A stretch of DNA of 64,000 bases from the NCBI RefSeq assembly GCF_028682455.1, contig NZ_JANHLD010000005.1, positions 264,001 to 328,000 of the forward strand, in the 5' to 3' direction. The notes beneath the pieces were generated by a model. It saw nothing but the letters and a program-made list of their open reading frames with translations, searched no databases and was not told the DNA's origin. Position 1 is the first letter of the stretch, and each line of letters opens with the position of its first letter. The translations under genes were made by a program, and so were the position numbers. This DNA is from Pseudomonas putida (GTDB lineage Bacteria; Pseudomonadota; Gammaproteobacteria; Pseudomonadales; Pseudomonadaceae). This document shows positions 25,664 through 35,636 of this stretch, piece by piece.

Positions 25664-26452
25664 TCAGTCTGCCCGGGGCTGGCTGACGGTGATCCGATAA
25701 GGCTGGAAGATCCGCAGCAGTTCGCCCTGGTCACGCAACAGCTGCAACAGCCGGGCGAACTCCTCGCCACTGATCGGGGCACCGGGTCGCAGCAATGCAT
25801 AGTGGTGATAGACCTGATCGACGCGCTCCGAAGCACGCAGGGTCCTGGCGCTTTGCGGATTGCGGGCCTGGAAATCACTGAGGTAGGAGCGAGTCACCAG
25901 GGCGATGTCCGCCCGACCGCGCTCGACCATCAACAGGTTGCTGTCGTGGGAGTAGGTCAAGGTCACCTTGAAGTGCTCGACCAGGTACTTGGGGTCGGAT
26001 TTGAAATCGGCGAAAGCGTAGTGATAGCCGTTGTACAGGGCCAGGCGCTTGCCGGCGAGGTCGTCAAAATAGCGCTCGTCGCGCTCCGGCAGGTACTGGG
26101 CGACATACACCTCGGCGTCTTCCAGCCCCATGTCCACCGCCTCGTGCGGGATGTCTTGCCAGTCCCACTCCGGGTTCTCGAAGATGGCCATGTCGGTGCG
26201 ACCCTGCTTGAAATCGCCAAAGCGGCGCGGGATCGAGGTGGGCACCAGGACGAACCGATAATGCTCTTGGGCCGCGTTCAAGGCATCGACCAACTGCGGC
26301 AGCAGTCCGGTGTCGGCACCCTTCTCTGGCCGCACGGTATAAGGAGGAAAATGCGCCGCGCCGATTTTGACTTCGATTTCCTCGCGCGCCTGGGCCGGTA
26401 TCACCATCCACAGGGTGGTGAACATGAACAGCAAGGATCTGGCCTGCGCCAT
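25664..26452 (-). CDS. Periplasmic substrate-binding protein, orphan
   Basis: About 262 residues, with a signal peptide (SLLFMFTTLWMVIPAQA, then REEIEVKIGAAHFPPYTVRP) and an SBP_bac_3-like fold: GADTGLLPQLVDALNAAQEH, then RFGDFKQGRTDMAIFENPEW. No transport partners are adjacent. It is not the close paralogue of the binding protein at 8381. ATG 26452 is the best ATG but has no visible ribosome site; a TTG at 26467 is in frame. Ligand unknown. It converges on dsbG and diverges from the exonuclease gene. Confidence 0.78.
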   Translation of the reverse strand: MAQARSLLFMFTTLWMVIPAQAREEIEVKIGAAHFPPYTVRPEKGADTGLLPQLVDALNAAQEHYRFVLVPTSIPRRFGDFKQGRTDMAIFENPEWDWQDIPHEAVDMGLEDAEVYVAQYLPERDERYFDDLAGKRLALYNGYHYAFADFKSDPKYLVEHFKVTLTYSHDSNLLMVERGRADIALVTRSYLSDFQARNPQSARTLRASERVDQVYHHYALLRPGAPISGEEFARLLQLLRDQGELLRIFQPYRITVSQPRAD

Positions 26453-26636
26453 GGGCGTTGGAGTCAAAGCAACACACTCTTGCGGGTTTGAGCCGAATTG
26501 AACCTAAGCTAGGCGTTTTCGGCGCGCGGTACAACAGCGGATTGTGCCAAAAGGCCAGCAAGCGGCATTACGCCAGGGGATACCCCGCAGGCCCGACTTT
26601 GGCTACGCTCTAGCGAGTCTTGCAAGGGAGCCTACT

Positions 26637-27188
26637 ATGGGCCATTGGCTGGTGATTGACCTGGAAGCAACCACGGACGACGGCGGTTGGCCAGTCACGG
26701 ATATGGAAGTCATTGAAATCGGAGCGACGCTGGTCAACCGCCAGGGTCGCGAAGTGGATCATTTCCAGCGTTTCATCAAACCGCGGCGCCGCCCGCAACT
26801 GACCCCCTTCTGCCGCGAACTGACCCACATCAGCCAGGCCAATGTCGACACGGCAGCCGCCTTCAGCGAGGTGTGGGGGCAATTCGAACGCTGGATCGGC
26901 CACCACCGGGCACAGCTGGAAGGCTGGGTCAGCTGGGGCGATTACGACCGCCTTCAATTGCTGCAGGAATGGCAGTTGCACAATGTCCAGAGCCTGCTGG
27001 CCACGGTGCCCCACATCAACCTCAAGCAGCGCTTTGCCAAGGCCCGGCACCTGCAACGGCCACTGGGCCTCAATGGTGCATTGCAACTGGCCGGGTTGCA
27101 GTTCAGCGGTCAACAGCACCGGGCCCTGGAAGACGCCCGCAACACGGCGCGCCTGCTGCCGTTGACCTTGCCGCCAGGTGGCCTCTGA
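26637..27188 (+). CDS. DEDDh-type 3'-5' exonuclease family protein
   Basis: A 183-residue stand-alone exonuclease domain of the ERI1/KapD-like branch. Exo I motif VIDLEATTDDGG supplies Asp8 and Glu10; an Exo II-type Asp is in SWGDYDR; Exo III motif HRALEDARNTARL supplies the His and Asp of the DEDDh set. It is likely to trim RNA or single-stranded nucleic acid; the substrate is not known. ATG 26637 follows AAGGGAG at good spacing, discarding 31 upstream in-frame codons. Confidence 0.88.
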   Translation: MGHWLVIDLEATTDDGGWPVTDMEVIEIGATLVNRQGREVDHFQRFIKPRRRPQLTPFCRELTHISQANVDTAAAFSEVWGQFERWIGHHRAQLEGWVSWGDYDRLQLLQEWQLHNVQSLLATVPHINLKQRFAKARHLQRPLGLNGALQLAGLQFSGQQHRALEDARNTARLLPLTLPPGGL

Positions 27189-27258
27189 AAGCGGATGACG
27201 GCGCCGGGAGCCTTGGGCATACTGGCCAGCCTTTTCAGCCCCTTTTCAGGAGTCGCCC

Positions 27259-27543
27259 ATGTTTAAGGTCAACGAGTACTTTGATGGCACGGTCAAGTCG
27301 ATCGCTTTCGGCACTGCCGAAGGCCCGGCCACTGTAGGCGTGATGGCGCCCGGCGAGTACGAATTCGGCACCGCACAACGTGAAATCATGCACGTGGTGT
27401 CTGGCGCCCTGACCGTCAAGCTGCCTGACAGCGACAACTGGGAAACCTTCAGCGCCGGCAGCCAGTTCAACGTGCCAGCCAACAGCAAGTTCCAGCTCAA
27501 GGTGGCCGTGGATACCGCCTACCTTTGCGAATACCGCGGGTAA
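27259..27543 (+). CDS. ppnP: Pyrimidine/purine nucleoside phosphorylase PpnP
   Basis: A 94-residue cupin-fold protein (former DUF1255/YaiE), the usual family length. It begins [17 protein letters not shown] and carries [19 protein letters not shown] and [15 protein letters not shown], characteristic of PpnP. The family phosphorolyses many nucleosides to base and ribose-1-phosphate. AGGAG lies 7-8 nt upstream of the ATG. The gene seems to stand alone and is followed by a REPIN. Confidence 0.93.
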   Translation: MFKVNEYFDGTVKSIAFGTAEGPATVGVMAPGEYEFGTAQREIMHVVSGALTVKLPDSDNWETFSAGSQFNVPANSKFQLKVAVDTAYLCEYRG

Positions 27544-27562
27544 GCGATTATCCCTGAGCGAG

Positions 27563-27642
27563 TGGGAGCGGGCCTTGCCCCCGATCGGGCGCGAAGCGGC
27601 CTTAGGCTGTACTGGCCTCGTCGCGGGGCAGGCCCGCTCCCA
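27563..27642. repeat. REPIN (inverted pair of REP elements)
   Basis: TGGGAGCGGGCCTTGCCCCCGA at 27563-27584 and its near reverse complement TCGCGGGGCAGGCCCGCTCCCA at 27621-27642, separated by 36 nt. It occupies most of the gap between ppnP and the convergent hydrolase. Confidence 0.85.
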
Positions 27643-27682
27643 CCGAATTGACTGATCAAGACAGTTGCTCCCACTTCTCCCC

Positions 27683-28372
27683 TCAAGGCAAGAACGCTGC
27701 CACTCTCTGCGCCGTCGTCGCCAGATGATCTGCGTGACTGAACCCCGACGCCTTCAACGGCTTGAGGTCATGATCCCCCGCCTGCAGCCAGCACACCTCG
27801 ATCGCCGGCGATAACGCATACCCCTCCACCGCCTGCCGGTTCCCCAGGGCATCGCGCTCGCCCTGAACAATCAGCGTCGGCGTCTTCAATTGCGCCATGT
27901 GCGCTACCCGCGGTTTTTCCGGCTTGCCCGCCGCATAGAACGGGTACCCCAGGCACACCAGCGCATCGGCGCCCAGTTCATCTGCCAACAAGCTGGCCAT
28001 ACGACCGCCCATGGACTTGCCGCCAATGGCCAGCGTCCCAGTGACCAAAGGTCGCACCTGCGCATACACCTCCCGCCAGCACTCGAGCAATTTGGCCTGC
28101 GGATTCGGAGGCCTTTTGCCACCATCGAGCCGCCGTTGCGCCATGTACGGGAACTCGAAGCGCAGTACTCCCAGCCCTTGTGCCGCCAGCCTTTGCGCGA
28201 TGTCGTCCATGAACCCGCTGTCCATCGGTGCCCCTGCGCCATGCGCCAGGATCAGGCACCGATCAGGCTGGCCATCTCCCTGATTTTGCGGGGCATTCCA
28301 GCGCCAGCCGTGGTTTTCGACCAGATGCGCCCATTGATCCCCGTCAATACCGGCCAGTTGCCCATTACTCAT
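27683..28372 (-). CDS. KANL3/Tex30-type alpha/beta hydrolase
   Basis: A 229-residue alpha/beta hydrolase fold. The oxyanion-type strand [20 protein letters not shown], the nucleophile elbow [10 protein letters not shown], an acid residue in VQGERDALG and a candidate His in [10 protein letters not shown] give a Ser-Asp-His arrangement. This matches the bacterial Tex30/KANL3-like family, whose substrate is unknown. ATG 28372 ([11 protein letters not shown]) is favoured over longer in-frame starts, which would run into ccoN. Only 49 nt separate it from the divergent ccoN start, and the Anr box for ccoN lies inside its first codons. Confidence 0.85.
   Translation of the reverse strand: MSNGQLAGIDGDQWAHLVENHGWRWNAPQNQGDGQPDRCLILAHGAGAPMDSGFMDDIAQRLAAQGLGVLRFEFPYMAQRRLDGGKRPPNPQAKLLECWREVYAQVRPLVTGTLAIGGKSMGGRMASLLADELGADALVCLGYPFYAAGKPEKPRVAHMAQLKTPTLIVQGERDALGNRQAVEGYALSPAIEVCWLQAGDHDLKPLKASGFSHADHLATTAQRVAAFLP
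28334..28347. promoter_or_regulatory. Anr (FNR-type) box upstream of the first ccoN
   Basis: TTGAT-CCCC-GTCAA matches 9 of 10 fixed positions of the TTGAT-N4-ATCAA consensus. Its centre is 81 nt before the ccoN ATG, which would place a class II transcription start near 28382. It lies within the 5' coding sequence of the divergent hydrolase. The regulator gene anr is in this window at 42674. Confidence 0.75.
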
Positions 28373-28421
28373 GCTTGCCTCGCTGTTTAGTCTGCCTATA
28401 ACCGTGGATGGGAACCCATAC

Positions 28422-29846
28422 ATGAACACAACCAGCAGTACCGCCTACAACTACAAGGTGGTCCGCCAATTCGCCATTATGACGGTGGTGTGGGGAATCG
28501 TCGGGATGGGGCTCGGCGTTTTCCTCGCCGCGCAACTTGTCTGGCCTTCGCTCAACTTCGACCTCCCCTGGACCAGCTTCGGACGCCTGCGTCCGTTGCA
28601 CACCAACGCGGTGATTTTCGCCTTCGGGGGCTGCGCACTGTTTGCCGCTTCCTACTACTCGGTCCAGCGCACCTGCCAGACCACCCTGTTCTCTCCACGC
28701 CTTGCCGCCTTCACCTTCTGGTCATGGCAACTGGTAATCGTGCTGGCGGCGATCACGCTGCCGCTGGGTTATACCAGCTCCAAGGAATACGCCGAACTGG
28801 AATGGCCGATCGACATCCTGATCACCATTGTCTGGGTCGCCTACGCCGTGGTGTTCTTCGGCACCCTGATGAAGCGCACCACCAAGCACATCTATGTGGG
28901 TAACTGGTTCTTCGGTGCATTCATCATCACCGTGGCCATCCTGCACATCGTCAACAACCTGGAGCTGCCGGTCAGCCTGACCAAGTCCTACTCGCTGTAC
29001 AGCGGCGCCACCGACGCCATGGTGCAGTGGTGGTACGGCCACAACGCCGTGGGCTTCTTCCTGACCGCAGGCTTCCTGGGGATGATGTACTACTTCGTGC
29101 CCAAGCAGGCCGAGCGTCCGGTGTATTCCTATCGCCTGTCGATCGTGCACTTCTGGGCGCTGATCACCCTTTACATCTGGGCAGGTCCTCACCACCTGCA
29201 TTACACCGCCCTGCCAGACTGGGCCCAGTCGCTGGGCATGATCATGTCGCTGATTCTCCTGGCGCCAAGCTGGGGCGGCATGATCAACGGCATGATGACC
29301 CTCTCCGGTGCCTGGCATAAGCTGCGCAGCGACCCGATCCTGCGCTTTTTGGTGGTGTCGCTGGCGTTCTACGGCATGTCGACCTTCGAAGGCCCGATGA
29401 TGGCGATCAAGACCGTCAACGCCCTGTCGCACTACACCGACTGGACCATCGGCCATGTACACGCCGGTGCCCTGGGCTGGGTTGCAATGATCTCGATCGG
29501 CGCCCTGTACCACATGATCCCGAAAGTCTTCGGTCGCGAGCAGATGCACAGCATCGGCCTGATCAACGCGCACTTCTGGCTGGCCACCATCGGCACCGTG
29601 CTCTACATCGCCTCGATGTGGGTCAACGGCATCGCCCAGGGCCTGATGTGGCGTGCAGTCAACGCCGACGGCACCCTGACCTACTCCTTCGTCGAAACCC
29701 TGGTGGCCAGCCACCCTGGCTTCATCGTGCGCTTCGTCGGCGGGGCGATCTTCCTGACCGGCATGTTACTGATGGCCTGGAACACCTGGCGCACCGTGCG
29801 TGCTCCGGTGGCCGCGACCGCCCCTGCCGCTGCGCAGCTGGCCTGA
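28422..29846 (+). CDS. ccoN: Cytochrome cbb3 oxidase catalytic subunit CcoN (first operon)
   Basis: The haem-copper catalytic subunit reducing O2 to water with high affinity (474 residues, 12 spans). Metal-ligand histidines lie in [10 protein letters not shown] (CuB region), [14 protein letters not shown] and [12 protein letters not shown] with a downstream YHM. ATG 28422 ([17 protein letters not shown]) gives an N-terminus matching the second copy at 32096. It is first in ccoNOQP and is preceded by an Anr box. Operon numbering differs between species: this copy corresponds by position to the upstream, Anr-controlled set (cbb3-2 in P. aeruginosa, cbb3-1 in P. putida, as I recall). Confidence 0.97.
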   Translation: MNTTSSTAYNYKVVRQFAIMTVVWGIVGMGLGVFLAAQLVWPSLNFDLPWTSFGRLRPLHTNAVIFAFGGCALFAASYYSVQRTCQTTLFSPRLAAFTFWSWQLVIVLAAITLPLGYTSSKEYAELEWPIDILITIVWVAYAVVFFGTLMKRTTKHIYVGNWFFGAFIITVAILHIVNNLELPVSLTKSYSLYSGATDAMVQWWYGHNAVGFFLTAGFLGMMYYFVPKQAERPVYSYRLSIVHFWALITLYIWAGPHHLHYTALPDWAQSLGMIMSLILLAPSWGGMINGMMTLSGAWHKLRSDPILRFLVVSLAFYGMSTFEGPMMAIKTVNALSHYTDWTIGHVHAGALGWVAMISIGALYHMIPKVFGREQMHSIGLINAHFWLATIGTVLYIASMWVNGIAQGLMWRAVNADGTLTYSFVETLVASHPGFIVRFVGGAIFLTGMLLMAWNTWRTVRAPVAATAPAAAQLA

Positions 29847-29856
29847 GGAGACCGAG

Positions 29857-30465
29857 ATGAAACACGAAGTAATCGAGAAGAACGTCTTCCTGCTGGTGCT
29901 GTTGATGGTATTCGCCGTGAGCATCGGTGGCCTGACCCAGATCGTCCCGCTGTTTTTCCAGGACGTCACCAACAAGCCGGTCGAGGGCATGAAGCCCTAC
30001 ACCGCGCTGCAGCTCGAAGGCCGCGACATCTACATCCGCGAAGGCTGCGTGCAGTGCCACTCGCAGATGATCCGTCCGTTCCGTGCCGAAACCGAGCGCT
30101 ACGGTCACTACTCGGTCGCCGGTGAAAGCGTCTGGGACCACCCGTTCCTGTGGGGTTCCAAGCGTACCGGTCCGGACCTGGCCCGGGTCGGCGGTCGCTA
30201 CTCCGACGACTGGCACCGTGCCCACCTGTACAACCCGCGCAACGTGGTGCCCGAGTCGAAGATGCCGGCCTACCCGTGGCTGGTGTCGAGCCAGGTCGAC
30301 AACAGCCACACCGAGACCAAGCTGCGCACCCTGCGCACCCTGGGCGTGCCGTACACCGATGCCGACATCAGCGGCGCGGTTGAATCGCTCAAGGGCAAAT
30401 CCGAAATGGACGCGCTGGTTGCCTATCTGCAGGTGCTGGGCACCGCGATCAAGAACAAGAGGTAA
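29857..30465 (+). CDS. ccoO: Cytochrome cbb3 oxidase monohaem subunit CcoO (first operon)
   Basis: A 202-residue membrane-anchored c-type cytochrome that passes electrons from CcoP to CcoN. An N-terminal anchor ([16 protein letters not shown]) is followed by the haem motif CVQCH in [15 protein letters not shown] and an axial Met in [12 protein letters not shown] lies 6 nt upstream of ATG 29857. Long stretches are identical at the DNA level to the second copy at 33538. Confidence 0.97.
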   Translation: MKHEVIEKNVFLLVLLMVFAVSIGGLTQIVPLFFQDVTNKPVEGMKPYTALQLEGRDIYIREGCVQCHSQMIRPFRAETERYGHYSVAGESVWDHPFLWGSKRTGPDLARVGGRYSDDWHRAHLYNPRNVVPESKMPAYPWLVSSQVDNSHTETKLRTLRTLGVPYTDADISGAVESLKGKSEMDALVAYLQVLGTAIKNKR

Positions 30466-30470
30466 GGGCC

Positions 30471-30665
30471 ATGGACTTGACACTGGATATTGGTCAACTG
30501 CGCGGCCTGGGCACCCTGCTGGTGGCCATCGCCTTCATCGGCCTGTCGCTCTGGGTGTTCAACGGTCGGCGCGACCGGGAATTTGCCGAAGCCAGCCTGC
30601 TGCCGTTTGCCGACGACCGCCTGGCACCTGCCAACGAACCCGAATCGAGGAGTAACGGGCAATGA
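30471..30665 (+). CDS. ccoQ: Cytochrome cbb3 oxidase small subunit CcoQ (first operon)
   Basis: A 64-residue single-span protein ([20 protein letters not shown]) with the CcoQ/FixQ pattern: a membrane helix, then a short charged tail containing [20 protein letters not shown]. It is thought to stabilise the CcoN-CcoP interaction. It begins 5 nt after ccoO and its end overlaps the ccoP start by 4 nt. Confidence 0.93.
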   Translation: MDLTLDIGQLRGLGTLLVAIAFIGLSLWVFNGRRDREFAEASLLPFADDRLAPANEPESRSNGQ

Positions 30666-31609
30666 CCACCTTCTGGAGTACGTACATCAGCGTACTGACC
30701 ATCGGTAGCCTGATCGGCCTGACCTGGCTGCTGCTGGCAACGCGCAAGGGCGAGAAGCCCGGTACCAGCGACCAGACCATGGGCCACAGCTTCGACGGCA
30801 TCGAGGAGTACGACAACCCGCTGCCCAAGTGGTGGTTCTGGCTGTTCGTGGGCACCTTGGCATTCGGGGTCGGTTACTTGATCCTCTACCCGGGCCTGGG
30901 CAACTGGAAAGGCATCCTGCCTGGCTATGAGAACGGCTGGACCCAGGTCAACGAATGGCAGAAGGAAATGGACAAGGCCGACGCCAAGTTCGGACCGATC
31001 TTCGCCAAGTTCGCCGCCATGCCGGTGGAAGAAGTGGCCAAGGATCCCCAGGCGCTGAAAATGGGTGGCCGCCTGTTCGCCTCCAACTGCGCGGTATGCC
31101 ACGGTTCCGACGCCAAGGGCGCCTACGGCTTCCCCAACCTCACTGACAAGGACTGGCGTTGGGGCGGCGAGCCGGACACCATCAAGCAGTCGATCATGTC
31201 CGGTCGCCACGGCGTGATGCCGGCCTGGGCCGAGGTGATCGGCGAGCAAGGCGTAGCCGATGTTGCCGGCTTCGTGCTGACCAACCTCGACGGTCGCAAG
31301 ATGCCTGAAGGCACCAAGGCCGACATCGCCAATGGCCAGAAGCTGTTCGCCGCCAACTGCGTGGCCTGCCACGGCCCTGAAGGCAAAGGCACCCCCGCCA
31401 TGGGCGCACCGGACCTGACCCACCCGCAAGCGTTCATCTACGGTTCGAGCTTTGCCCAGCTGCAGCAGACCATCCGATACGGCCGCCAGGGCCAGATGCC
31501 TGCCCAGCAAGAGATCCAGGGCAACGACAAGGTCCACCTGCTGGCCGCCTATGTCTACAGCCTGTCCCAGGATGAACCGAGCCAGGGCGAACCACTCTCT
31601 GCCAAGTGA
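30662..31609 (+). CDS. ccoP: Cytochrome cbb3 oxidase dihaem subunit CcoP (first operon)
   Basis: A 315-residue dihaem cytochrome c that accepts electrons from soluble cytochromes. Two N-terminal spans, with [17 protein letters not shown] between them, lead into two haem-binding domains with CAVCH and CVACH and axial Mets in HGVMPAW and GQMPAQ. The ATG overlaps the ccoQ stop (ATGA). Compared with the second copy it lacks about ten residues in the loop before the first haem domain. Confidence 0.97.
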   Translation: MTTFWSTYISVLTIGSLIGLTWLLLATRKGEKPGTSDQTMGHSFDGIEEYDNPLPKWWFWLFVGTLAFGVGYLILYPGLGNWKGILPGYENGWTQVNEWQKEMDKADAKFGPIFAKFAAMPVEEVAKDPQALKMGGRLFASNCAVCHGSDAKGAYGFPNLTDKDWRWGGEPDTIKQSIMSGRHGVMPAWAEVIGEQGVADVAGFVLTNLDGRKMPEGTKADIANGQKLFAANCVACHGPEGKGTPAMGAPDLTHPQAFIYGSSFAQLQQTIRYGRQGQMPAQQEIQGNDKVHLLAAYVYSLSQDEPSQGEPLSAK

Positions 31610-31637
31610 AATCAAAGCCTAACTGAGCCTTGACTCG

Positions 31638-31667
31638 AACCGCCGCCTCCACCCGGATGCGGCGGTT
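31638..31667 (+). terminator. Probable terminator hairpin after the first ccoP
   Basis: AACCGCCGC and GCGGCGGTT form a 9-bp stem with a 12-nt loop, 29 nt after the stop. It is followed by a pyrimidine tract (CCCTTCCCCCTTG) rather than pure T, so termination is probable but not certain. Confidence 0.55.
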
Positions 31668-31916
31668 CCCTTCCCCCTTGCGACCAAGTGTCGCACCTCC
31701 CCCGCCACCACGCCTTGCACCCGCCTTGAACGCAACTAAGCTTGTTGCCACAGCGACCACAACCGAAGGACCGATGAACCCCACGGGCGGTCGTGCCTGT
31801 TGAAGAATGCGTGCAAAGGTAGATGGGACCGGCTCGACCTGATCGTACCCGTATCTGGGCAAATGAAAATGGTCACAACAAGCCTGACCGATTGGACAAG
31901 AAAATGTAAATAACGG

Positions 31917-31943
31917 TACACATATCAAACATATAATTGTGTA
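31917..31943. promoter_or_regulatory. Inverted repeat with TATAAT upstream of the second ccoN
   Basis: TACACA and TGTGTA enclose 15 nt that contain TATAAT at 31932-31937. No good -35 is seen 16-18 nt upstream. The region 31668-32095 is otherwise AT-richer than its surroundings and has no convincing gene; I found no TTGAT-N4-ATCAA site in it. It is the likely control region of the second cco operon. Confidence 0.4.
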
Positions 31944-32095
31944 CACTTCGTCCGCCAACAACGCTCGAAACAGCGGTAGATCGGGCTTTGGCAAAGGTCG
32001 GCGCGGGAGCCATCGCGTTGCAATAACCACACGGTTTATACATACTTGCGCCGATTTTTTAACCTACAAAAACACCCAAACCGTGGAACCTTAGA

Positions 32096-33538
32096 ATGAG
32101 CACAGCAATCAGTCCGACTGCTTATAACTATAAGGTCGTCCGCCAGTTCGCCATCATGACGGTGGTCTGGGGGATCCTTGGCATGGGGCTTGGCGTTTTC
32201 ATCGCCTCGCAACTGGTATGGCCCCAGCTCAACCTGGACCTGCCATGGACGAGCTTTGGCCGCCTGCGCCCACTGCACACCAACCTGGTGATTTTCGCCT
32301 TCGGTGGCTGTGCACTGTTTGCCACTTCCTATTATGTCGTGCAGCGAACCTGCCAGACGCGACTGATCTCCGACAGCCTCGCCGCCTTCACCTTCTGGGG
32401 CTGGCAAGCGGTGATCGTCGGTGCGCTCATTACCCTGCCGCTGGGTTACACCACCACCAAGGAATACGCCGAGCTGGAATGGCCGATCGCCATTTTGCTG
32501 GCCATTGTCTGGGTGACCTACGGCGTGGTGTTCTTCGGTACCATCGTCAAGCGCAAGACCAAGCACATCTATGTGGGCAACTGGTTCTACGGTGCCTTCA
32601 TCGTCGTGACCGCGATGCTGCACATCGTCAACCACGCCTCGTTGCCGGTCAGCTTCTTCAAGTCGTACTCGGCCTACTCGGGCGCGACCGACGCAATGAT
32701 CCAGTGGTGGTACGGCCACAACGCCGTGGGCTTCTTCCTGACCACCGGCTTCCTGGGGATGATGTACTACTTCGTGCCGAAACAGGCCGAGCGTCCTATC
32801 TACTCCTATCGCCTGTCGATCGTGCACTTCTGGGCACTGATCACCCTGTACATCTGGGCCGGCCCGCACCACCTGCACTACACCGCCCTGCCAGACTGGG
32901 CACAGTCGCTGGGCATGGCGATGTCGATCATCCTTCTGGCGCCGAGCTGGGGCGGCATGATCAACGGCATGATGACCCTGTCGGGCGCCTGGCATAAGCT
33001 GCGCACCGACCCGATCCTGCGCTTTTTGGTGGTATCGCTGGCGTTCTACGGCATGTCGACCTTCGAAGGCCCGATGATGGCGATCAAGACCGTCAACTCG
33101 CTGTCGCACTACACCGACTGGACCGTTGGCCACGTACACGCCGGCGCCCTGGGCTGGGTTGCGATGATCTCGATCGGCGCCCTGTACCACATGATTCCGA
33201 AAGTCTATGGCCGCGAGCAGATGCACAGCATCGGCCTGATCAACGCGCACTTCTGGCTGGCGACCATCGGTACCGTGCTCTACATCTCCTCGATGTGGGT
33301 CAACGGCATCACCCAGGGCCTGATGTGGCGTGCAATCAACGACGACGGTACCCTCACCTACTCCTTCGTCGAAGCCCTGCAGGCCAGCCACCCTGGCTTT
33401 ATCGTCCGTGCCCTGGGCGGTGCGTTCTTCGCCTCCGGCATGCTGCTGATGGCGTACAACGTCTTCCGTACCGTACGCGCCTCGAAGCCGGCCGAAGCTG
33501 AAGCCGCCGCTCAGATCGCTGTAGTTGGAGCTCACTGA
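32096..33538 (+). CDS. ccoN: Cytochrome cbb3 oxidase catalytic subunit CcoN (second operon)
   Basis: A 480-residue paralogue of the subunit at 28422, with the same haem and CuB ligand motifs and nearly identical central spans. The N-terminus ([18 protein letters not shown]) and C-terminal tail differ most. The stop overlaps the ccoO ATG by one base (TGATG). No Anr box is visible upstream, so this copy may be the more constitutive oxidase, as described for one of the two cbb3 enzymes in P. aeruginosa. Confidence 0.97.
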   Translation: MSTAISPTAYNYKVVRQFAIMTVVWGILGMGLGVFIASQLVWPQLNLDLPWTSFGRLRPLHTNLVIFAFGGCALFATSYYVVQRTCQTRLISDSLAAFTFWGWQAVIVGALITLPLGYTTTKEYAELEWPIAILLAIVWVTYGVVFFGTIVKRKTKHIYVGNWFYGAFIVVTAMLHIVNHASLPVSFFKSYSAYSGATDAMIQWWYGHNAVGFFLTTGFLGMMYYFVPKQAERPIYSYRLSIVHFWALITLYIWAGPHHLHYTALPDWAQSLGMAMSIILLAPSWGGMINGMMTLSGAWHKLRTDPILRFLVVSLAFYGMSTFEGPMMAIKTVNSLSHYTDWTVGHVHAGALGWVAMISIGALYHMIPKVYGREQMHSIGLINAHFWLATIGTVLYISSMWVNGITQGLMWRAINDDGTLTYSFVEALQASHPGFIVRALGGAFFASGMLLMAYNVFRTVRASKPAEAEAAAQIAVVGAH

Positions 33539-34146
33539 TGAAGCATGAAGTAGTCGAGAAGAATATCGGCCTGCTGGCCTTCTTCATGGTCATCGCCGTG
33601 AGCATCGGCGGCCTGACCCAGATCGTCCCGCTGTTTTTCCAGGACGTCACCAACAAACCGGTCGAGGGCATGAAGCCACGAACCGCGCTGGAACTCGAAG
33701 GCCGCGACATCTACATCCGCGAAGGCTGCGTACAGTGCCACTCGCAGATGATCCGTCCGTTCCGTGCCGAAACCGAGCGCTACGGCCACTACTCGGTCGC
33801 CGGTGAAAGCGTCTGGGACCACCCGTTCCTGTGGGGTTCCAAGCGTACCGGTCCGGACCTCGCCCGCGTCGGCGGTCGTTACTCCGACGACTGGCACCGT
33901 GCCCACCTGTACAACCCGCGCAACGTGGTGCCCGAGTCGAAGATGCCGGCCTATCCATGGCTGGTAGAAAACAGGCTCGACGGCAAGGACACGGTCAAGA
34001 AGATGGAAGTCCTGCGCACCCTCGGCACGCCGTACACCGACGCAGACATCGCCGGTGCCCGCGACGCGGTCAAGGGCAAGACTGAAATGGACGCCCTGGT
34101 TGCCTACCTGCAAGGCCTGGGCACCATCATCAAAAGCAAACGGTGA
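33538..34146 (+). CDS. ccoO: Cytochrome cbb3 oxidase monohaem subunit CcoO (second operon)
   Basis: A 202-residue protein, the same length as the first copy. Haem motif CVQCH is in [15 protein letters not shown]. Divergence from the first copy is concentrated in the N-terminal anchor and in the segment after [10 protein letters not shown] (here [19 protein letters not shown]). Translationally coupled to ccoN. Confidence 0.97.
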   Translation: MKHEVVEKNIGLLAFFMVIAVSIGGLTQIVPLFFQDVTNKPVEGMKPRTALELEGRDIYIREGCVQCHSQMIRPFRAETERYGHYSVAGESVWDHPFLWGSKRTGPDLARVGGRYSDDWHRAHLYNPRNVVPESKMPAYPWLVENRLDGKDTVKKMEVLRTLGTPYTDADIAGARDAVKGKTEMDALVAYLQGLGTIIKSKR

Positions 34147-34151
34147 CATTG

Positions 34152-34349
34152 ATGGATATCGGGATGATTCGTGGCCTGGGCACCGTCGTTGTGATGGTGG
34201 CCTTTGTTGGCCTGGCGTTGTGGGTATTCAGTTCTCGACGCAAGTCTGAGTTCGACGAAGCGACCATGCTGCCCTTCGCGGATGATCCCGAAGCCAGCAA
34301 GCACATCGAGCAAGCGCAAGCGAAAGCGTCTAGGAGTAACAACGAATGA
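34152..34349 (+). CDS. ccoQ: Cytochrome cbb3 oxidase small subunit CcoQ (second operon)
   Basis: A 65-residue single-span protein ([18 protein letters not shown], then [19 protein letters not shown]). ATG 34152 is preferred because GGTGA lies 5 nt upstream and the N-terminus fits the family. A GTG at 34143 that overlaps the ccoO stop would add three residues. The end overlaps ccoP by 4 nt. Confidence 0.92.
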   Translation: MDIGMIRGLGTVVVMVAFVGLALWVFSSRRKSEFDEATMLPFADDPEASKHIEQAQAKASRSNNE

Positions 34350-35326
34350 CTTTCTTCTGGAGTCTGTACGTCACTGTTCTGAGTCTGGGCACCATCTTCG
34401 CCCTGACCTGGCTACTGCTGTCCACCAGCAAGGGCCAGCGCAGCGAAACCACCGAAGAAACCGTGGGCCATGCCTACGACGGCATCGAGGAATACGACAA
34501 CCCACTGCCAAAATGGTGGTTCTGGCTATTTGTCGGCACCATCGTTTTTGCACTCGGCTACCTGGTGCTGTACCCGGGCCTGGGTAACTGGAAAGGCATC
34601 CTGCCGGGCTACCAGTACCTGGATAACGAGAAGAAAACCGAGTTCGCCAACGGCCAGGGCGGCTGGACCGGCGTTCACGAGTGGGAGAAGGAAATGGCCC
34701 GCGCGGACGCCAAGTTCGGGCCGATCTTCGCCAAGTTCGCTTCGATGCCCATCGAAGAAGTGGCCAAGGATCCACAAGCCCTGAAAATGGGTGGCCGCCT
34801 GTTCGCCTCCAACTGCTCGGTCTGCCACGGTTCCGACGCCAAGGGTTCCTATGGCTTCCCCAACCTGACCGACAACGACTGGCGCTGGGGCGGCGAGCCT
34901 GAAACCATCAAGGCCACCATCATGGGCGGTCGTCATGGTGTCATGCCAGCCTGGTCCGAAGTGATTGGCGAGCAAGGCGTCGCCGACGTTGCCGCCTATG
35001 TGCTGACCAACCTCGACGGCCGCAAGCTGCCAGAGGGCGCGAAGGCCGATCCTGCCAATGGCCAGAAGATCTTCGCCGCCAACTGCGTGGCCTGCCACGG
35101 TCCTGAAGGCAAGGGCACCCCTGCCATGGGCGCTCCGAACCTGACTCACCCGCAGGCGTTCATCTACGGTTCGAGCTTCGCCCAACTGCAGCAGACCATC
35201 CGTTACGGCCGTCAGGGCCAGATGCCTGCCCAGGAAGCGATCCAGGGTAACGACAAGGTCCACCTGCTGGCGGCCTACGTCTACAGCCTGTCGCACCAGC
35301 CTGAAAAAACCGCCGACGCGAAGTAA
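34346..35326 (+). CDS. ccoP: Cytochrome cbb3 oxidase dihaem subunit CcoP (second operon)
   Basis: A 326-residue dihaem cytochrome with haem motifs CSVCH and CVACH and the same two-span N-terminus as the first copy ([17 protein letters not shown]). It has an extra segment ([17 protein letters not shown]) before the first haem domain. A strong terminator follows 6 nt after the stop, ending the second cco operon. Confidence 0.97.
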   Translation: MTFFWSLYVTVLSLGTIFALTWLLLSTSKGQRSETTEETVGHAYDGIEEYDNPLPKWWFWLFVGTIVFALGYLVLYPGLGNWKGILPGYQYLDNEKKTEFANGQGGWTGVHEWEKEMARADAKFGPIFAKFASMPIEEVAKDPQALKMGGRLFASNCSVCHGSDAKGSYGFPNLTDNDWRWGGEPETIKATIMGGRHGVMPAWSEVIGEQGVADVAAYVLTNLDGRKLPEGAKADPANGQKIFAANCVACHGPEGKGTPAMGAPNLTHPQAFIYGSSFAQLQQTIRYGRQGQMPAQEAIQGNDKVHLLAAYVYSLSHQPEKTADAK

Positions 35327-35332
35327 TTCGCC

Positions 35333-35381
35333 AGGCAAAAAAAAGCCCCGTCAGTGCAGACTGGCGGGGCTTTTTTTTGCC
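35333..35381 (+). terminator. Strong terminator after the second cco operon
   Basis: A nearly symmetrical structure: AGGCAAAAAAAAGCCCCG, imperfect CAGT/ACTG extension, loop GCAG, then CGGGGCTTTTTTTTGCCT. The GC stem followed by eight T residues is a classic intrinsic terminator. Confidence 0.92.
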
Positions 35382-35386
35382 TCGGC

Positions 35387-35453
35387 AGGAGCGGGCTTGC
35401 CCCGCGATAGCGAACTGGCTGATACACCGCTATCGCGGGGCAAGCCCGCTCCT
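35387..35453. repeat. REPIN, perfect 26-bp inverted repeat
   Basis: A 26-base REP arm at 35387-35412 (core GGAGCGGGCTTGCCCCGCGA) and its exact reverse complement at 35428-35453, separated by 15 nt. This is the best-preserved REPIN in the window. It lies in the gap 35327-35636 between ccoP and ccoG, which contains only this and the terminator. Confidence 0.92.
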
Positions 35454-35636
35454 ACGTGACCCAGATCAATTGACACGCCCACTACACTAATCACCTGGCA
35501 AACCCAACGCGACTAAACGCCGCACGCGTGCCCCATGGGGCCACTACAGGCGTATCATTCGCCGCAGAGCAGCATTAACTTCTGACTGCGGTCGGCACGC
35601 ACTGATCGCGGCATTATTCCACTGCCGTGGGACTCA

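Noticed and set aside
31610-32095. Anr site for the second cco operon
   Set aside because: The best partial match, TTGAACGCAACTAA near 31725, fails in both half-sites.
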